Assembly (NCBI GenBank): GCA_937915965.1
Contig: CALGHC010000181.1
Coordinates: 1 to 8,412 of the forward strand
Source of the DNA: an uncultured Myxococcales bacterium
Lineage (GTDB): Bacteria; Myxococcota_A; UBA9042
Reading direction: 5' to 3'
DNA: 8,412 bases
Positions 5,483 to 8,412 of this stretch are shown here, in pieces (the stretch's first letter is position 1; each line of letters opens with the position of its first letter). Under the pieces are notes generated by a model. The model was not told where the DNA came from. It did not search any database and worked only from the letters and a program-made list of their open reading frames with translations. The position numbers and the translations under genes are program-made.

Positions 5483-7713
5483 GCAGGCTCTGGCGTGGAT
5501 GTCGGCGGCTCGGGGAGCTCGCCGCGCAGACGATGCCCCAGGAGTGTCCTACGAACAAGCGGCGCGTCGTTTCGCACAGCGCGCGCGATCGCACGCGGCT
5601 CGCCGACAATCACCACGATGCGCCGGCCGCGCGTCATCGCCGTGTACAGCAGGTTGCGCTGCAACATGGCGTAGTGCTGGTCATGCAGCGGCACGACGAC
5701 CGCCGGGTATTCGCTGCCCTGGGCCTTGTGGACTGTAATGGCGTAGGCGGTCTGCAGGTCGTCGAGGCTGGAGATCGGATAGCTGACCGTGCGCTCACCG
5801 AACCGAACCGGTACCGCACCCTCGACAACCTTGCCGACGATGCGCCCGATGTCGCCATTGAACACTTCGAGATCGTAGTTGTTTCGGCCCTGTATCACCT
5901 TGTCACCGATGCGCAGCCCGGAGCCAACTTGATCGCCGTCGGGATTGAGGGTCGCGCGCAGGGCCTCGTTCAGAGCCTCGGTCCCGAGCGAACCACGGTG
6001 CATCGGGGCGAGCACTTGGATGTCGTGCGCGGGGTCGAGACCGTAGCGGCGCGGCAACCGCCGCAAGACGATCTCAAGGACGGTCGCGAGCGCTTCCTCT
6101 GGCGAGTGCCGCACGATAACGAAGAAATCGCCTGTTTCCGTGGTGCTGCCCTCGGGGACCTGACCGTTTCGGACGGCGTGCGCCTGCACGACGATCGACG
6201 AGGCCTCGGCCTGCCGGTAGATCCGGTCCAGGCGCGCGACCGCACAGATCCGCGAGCGGATCAGGTCATCGAGCACGGCGCCAGGTCCGACGCTAGGAAG
6301 CTGATCGACGTCACCGACGAGCAACAGGCGCCCCCCCGGTCGGATCGCGGCGCACAGGGCTGCCGCCAGGCGGGTGTCGAGCATCGAACACTCGTCGACG
6401 ATCACGAGCGCGGCGTCGAGAGGATTGTCAGCGCCGCGGCTGAATCCCATGGTGCGCGGGTCGAACTCAAGGAGGCGATGCAGAGTCTTCGCTTCGCGTC
6501 CGGTCGCCTCGGCGAGACGGTGAGCCGCGCGGCCGGTGGGAGCGGCCAAGGCGACCTCGGGAGCGTCGGAACCCAGGGCGGCGAGAACGCCCTGGACGAT
6601 CGTTGTCTTGCCTGTGCCGGGCCCGCCAGTGACGACCAGCAACGCCCGGCGCAGCGCAGCACCGATGGCCGAACGCTGGGTACCCTCGACAGCAAAGCCA
6701 AGCGCTGCCTCTGCGAGCTCCAAGCGGCCGGCGACCGCCTCGGCGGGTACGTCATCGACTACCGTCGCGGCGAGGCGGCGCAGGTCCGCTGCGAGGCGGC
6801 GCTCCGCGGTGACCAGACCGATCAGACCCAGGTGGGCCAACTGAGCCGGCTCGCCGTCGCCTGAGACGTCGTGGCTGCCAGGGACAACCTCTCGCACGAT
6901 GCGACCTGCGTCGATGAGCCCGTTGGCCGCCGCGCGCAGAAGCGCCTGCCCGCAGTCGAGGAGACGCGACGCGACATCGTGAACCTCGTCTTCGGTGGGC
7001 GCCGTGTGGCCCTGGCGGGCGAGCTGGTCAAGCGCAAAGACGATTCCGGCCTGGAGGCGCTCTGGGGCCGTCGGCGCAAAGCCCAAGTGCGCGGCCATCT
7101 GGTCCGCAGTTCGAAATCCGACGCCATCGACGTCGCGAGCCAGGCGATAGGGATCTGCTCGGACCTTGCGGACGCTGTCATCGCCGTAGCGCTGCCAGAT
7201 GCGCCGGGCCATCGCCGTGCCGACGCCGAGATCGTAGAGGAAGAGCTGCGCCTCCTCCTGGACCTGGCGACGCCCCATCGCGGCGGTCAGCTCTTCTTGT
7301 TTGCGCCGGCCGATGCCGGGCACCTCCCGCAAACGCTCAGGACTCTGCCGGATCACATCCAACGTCTCGGCGCCAAAGTGATCGACGAGACGTTCCGCCA
7401 TCCGCGGACCAATGCCAGTCATCTTCGCCGAGGCGAGATACCGGCGGATCGCGGCGGGTCCGACGGGCAGCACGGGGCGCGCGGTCTGCACGACGAACTG
7501 GCGCCCCCAGCGGGCATCGTCTTGTTCGGCGCCACTCAGCGCGACCGTCTCACCTGCTTCGATGCCCCAAAGCGGTCCTTTGGCGACCCACTGCTGCAGG
7601 CCGTCGACGCTGCTCATCCGAGCGATCGCAAATCCGCTCTCGTCGTTTCGGAAGATGAAGGAGTCGACCACGCCCGTGCGTGTCTCGTCTCCGCGACGGA
7701 CGCGCTCGTGCAC
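5479..7713 (-). CDS. recD2: RecD2-type ATP-dependent DNA helicase (RecD-like, SF1B)
   Basis: RecD2 helicases unwind DNA 5'-to-3' and act in repair or replication-fork maintenance outside a RecBCD complex. The 744-residue length fits. An N-terminal OB-like part (RTGVVDSFIFRNDESGFAIAR) precedes tandem helix-hairpin-helix motifs (about 97-140: MTGIGPRMAERL and VPGIGRRKQEEL), typical of RecD2 and absent from RecD of RecBCD. Helicase motifs follow: Gln346 in EGTQRSAI; Walker A GGPGTGKTT (363-371); motif II VDECSML (Asp440-Glu441); motif III GDVDQLPSVGPG (467-478); APMHRGSLGTEALN (569-582); VFNGDIG (617-623) of the UvrD_C_2 region; motif V TVHKAQGSE (660-668); and motif VI YTAMTRGRR (690-698). All key residues are intact. 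The GTG at 7713 lies one base past the upstream stop, with GAGGA eight bases before it. A longer frame to 7806 overlaps the PDZ-like gene and adds Cys/Arg-rich residues. The stop overlaps the RNB start. Confidence 0.96.
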   Translation of the reverse strand: MHERVRRGDETRTGVVDSFIFRNDESGFAIARMSSVDGLQQWVAKGPLWGIEAGETVALSGAEQDDARWGRQFVVQTARPVLPVGPAAIRRYLASAKMTGIGPRMAERLVDHFGAETLDVIRQSPERLREVPGIGRRKQEELTAAMGRRQVQEEAQLFLYDLGVGTAMARRIWQRYGDDSVRKVRADPYRLARDVDGVGFRTADQMAAHLGFAPTAPERLQAGIVFALDQLARQGHTAPTEDEVHDVASRLLDCGQALLRAAANGLIDAGRIVREVVPGSHDVSGDGEPAQLAHLGLIGLVTAERRLAADLRRLAATVVDDVPAEAVAGRLELAEAALGFAVEGTQRSAIGAALRRALLVVTGGPGTGKTTIVQGVLAALGSDAPEVALAAPTGRAAHRLAEATGREAKTLHRLLEFDPRTMGFSRGADNPLDAALVIVDECSMLDTRLAAALCAAIRPGGRLLLVGDVDQLPSVGPGAVLDDLIRSRICAVARLDRIYRQAEASSIVVQAHAVRNGQVPEGSTTETGDFFVIVRHSPEEALATVLEIVLRRLPRRYGLDPAHDIQVLAPMHRGSLGTEALNEALRATLNPDGDQVGSGLRIGDKVIQGRNNYDLEVFNGDIGRIVGKVVEGAVPVRFGERTVSYPISSLDDLQTAYAITVHKAQGSEYPAVVVPLHDQHYAMLQRNLLYTAMTRGRRIVVIVGEPRAIARAVRNDAPLVRRTLLGHRLRGELPEPPTSTPEPA

Positions 7714-7714
7714 G

Positions 7715-8412
7715 TCAATCGTCCTCAGGCTCAGGCAGCGGCGGCCAATCCAACCGCACCTGCTCCTCTTTGAGGCCGCGCCAGATGGTCGCCTCGCAAC
7801 CGCCACTCTTGCAGGCAGCCAGGGCGCGGTCGGCTTGATAGCGCGTCAACACCTGTTTGCCGTCGATGGAGAGAAGCACATCGCCAGCTTTCAACGGCGC
7901 GTGGTCGGCGATGACGAGGGCGCCGACGTGACGGGTCGCGGTCGACGTGGTGCGCACCGGCAAGCCGGGCACGAATCGATCCCACAGCGCCAACACCGCA
8001 GCCTCTTGCTCGACCTCGGACTTCTGCGCGAGTCCCGCGCGGTAGGAGGGCCGGTCGGGGGTGCGCCAATCGGCCAGCGGCACGACGTTGTCGGCGATCA
8101 CGCCTGAGCGAACGTAGCGCTTGCCGTTGGCAACCAGGAGCCCCTCGGGGGCGCCGTCGCGCAGCTTCTCCAACGCCTGGACGATAAGTCGCGAGATCCC
8201 TGGGCGGGGGTCGCCGCCAGACTCGAAGACGGTCGGGTCGTCGGGGTGTTGAACGATGATCTGGGCGTAGCGCTCACCTCGTTGGGCGTCGAGCAGCTTG
8301 AGTGTCACCTGCAGCGTCGAGTCGACTCCGTACTGCCGGTAGACCTTGGGTTTGCCCTTCTCCTTGTTTCGCGTGTCGACCAGGTCACGCACGTTGGTCG
8401 CCCGATTCTCGG
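7715..8412 (-). CDS. PDZ-like domain protein, N-terminus outside the window
   Basis: About 231 residues are visible and the frame stays open to the window edge. A GTG at 8392 exists but has no good ribosome binding site, and coding-like sequence (E-N-R-A-T-N) continues upstream, so this is probably the C-terminal part of a longer protein. The visible part has a mixed alpha/beta region (STLQVTLKLLDAQRGERYAQ, then HPDDPTVF) that I do not recognise. It ends with a PDZ-like segment, ALVIADHAPLKAGDVLLSIDGKQV, where the AGDVLLSIDGK motif is typical of PDZ repeats in HtrA-type and secretion-related proteins. Two cysteines spaced C-K-S-G-G-C follow and could form a disulfide if the protein is exported; the signal peptide, if any, would be off the window. 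No protease triad is seen. The stop is one base from the recD2 start. PDZ is likely; the overall function is unknown. Confidence 0.75.
   Translation of the reverse strand, partial: ENRATNVRDLVDTRNKEKGKPKVYRQYGVDSTLQVTLKLLDAQRGERYAQIIVQHPDDPTVFESGGDPRPGISRLIVQALEKLRDGAPEGLLVANGKRYVRSGVIADNVVPLADWRTPDRPSYRAGLAQKSEVEQEAAVLALWDRFVPGLPVRTTSTATRHVGALVIADHAPLKAGDVLLSIDGKQVLTRYQADRALAACKSGGCEATIWRGLKEEQVRLDWPPLPEPEDD
7722..7726 (-). promoter_or_regulatory. Ribosome binding site deciding the recD2 start
   Basis: Minus-strand GAGGA lies eight bases before the GTG at 7713, inside the last codons of the PDZ-like gene, so translation of the two genes is probably coupled. It supports the GTG over upstream in-frame starts. 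Confidence 0.7.

Noticed and set aside
5533..7773. Two long plus-strand open frames (443 and 300 codons)
   Set aside because: Both are antisense to recD2, which has all helicase motifs; no independent start signals or motifs were seen.

Overview
The window is a compact, GC-rich bacterial chromosomal segment in which every supported gene lies on the minus strand. Read in transcription order (right to left), it contains: the C-terminal part of a PDZ-like protein of unknown role; recD2, a RecD-like DNA helicase; an RNB-family exoribonuclease; a YqgE/AlgH-family protein; an uncharacterised protein that I read as a divergent RelA/SpoT-type synthetase fold; and lipB, octanoyltransferase. GTG and TTG starts are common. 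The uncharacterised protein resembles hypothetical families I recall mainly from Myxococcota and related former Deltaproteobacteria. That, with the GC content, suggests such an organism, but the assignment is an inference from one gene family and base composition.

Layout. From 8412 to 5479, the PDZ-like gene, recD2 and the RNB gene are tightly packed: the PDZ stop is one base from the recD2 GTG, and the recD2 stop overlaps the RNB TTG as TTGA. A 193-base gap (3277-3469) precedes yqgE, which starts at a GTG with a good ribosome binding site. A 279-base gap (2383-2661) separates yqgE from the RelA/SpoT-like gene. It holds four tandem copies of a 26-bp unit, three with a perfect hairpin, and a separate REP-like GGTCAGACC/GGGGTCAGG motif. 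The RelA/SpoT-like gene then overlaps the start of lipB. The last 59 bases, beyond lipB, carry a 12-bp tandem repeat that places ATG codons on both strands.

Function. The genes combine DNA repair or unwinding (RecD2), RNA decay (RNB), a conserved protein of poorly defined role (YqgE), a possible nucleotide-signalling or nucleotide-binding protein, and lipoate synthesis (LipB). Close spacing suggests partial co-transcription, but no single pathway links them. The most interesting item is the RelA/SpoT-like protein: the TK-S-K spacing, the D-x-x-G-V-R motif, the Y-N-S motif, the catalytic-type Glu (E-V-Q) and the terminal YK all appear in the order seen in (p)ppGpp synthetases. An Arg and a His usually important for the reaction are replaced, and two long insertions are present. 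No RNA genes, CRISPR arrays or intact mobile elements were seen.
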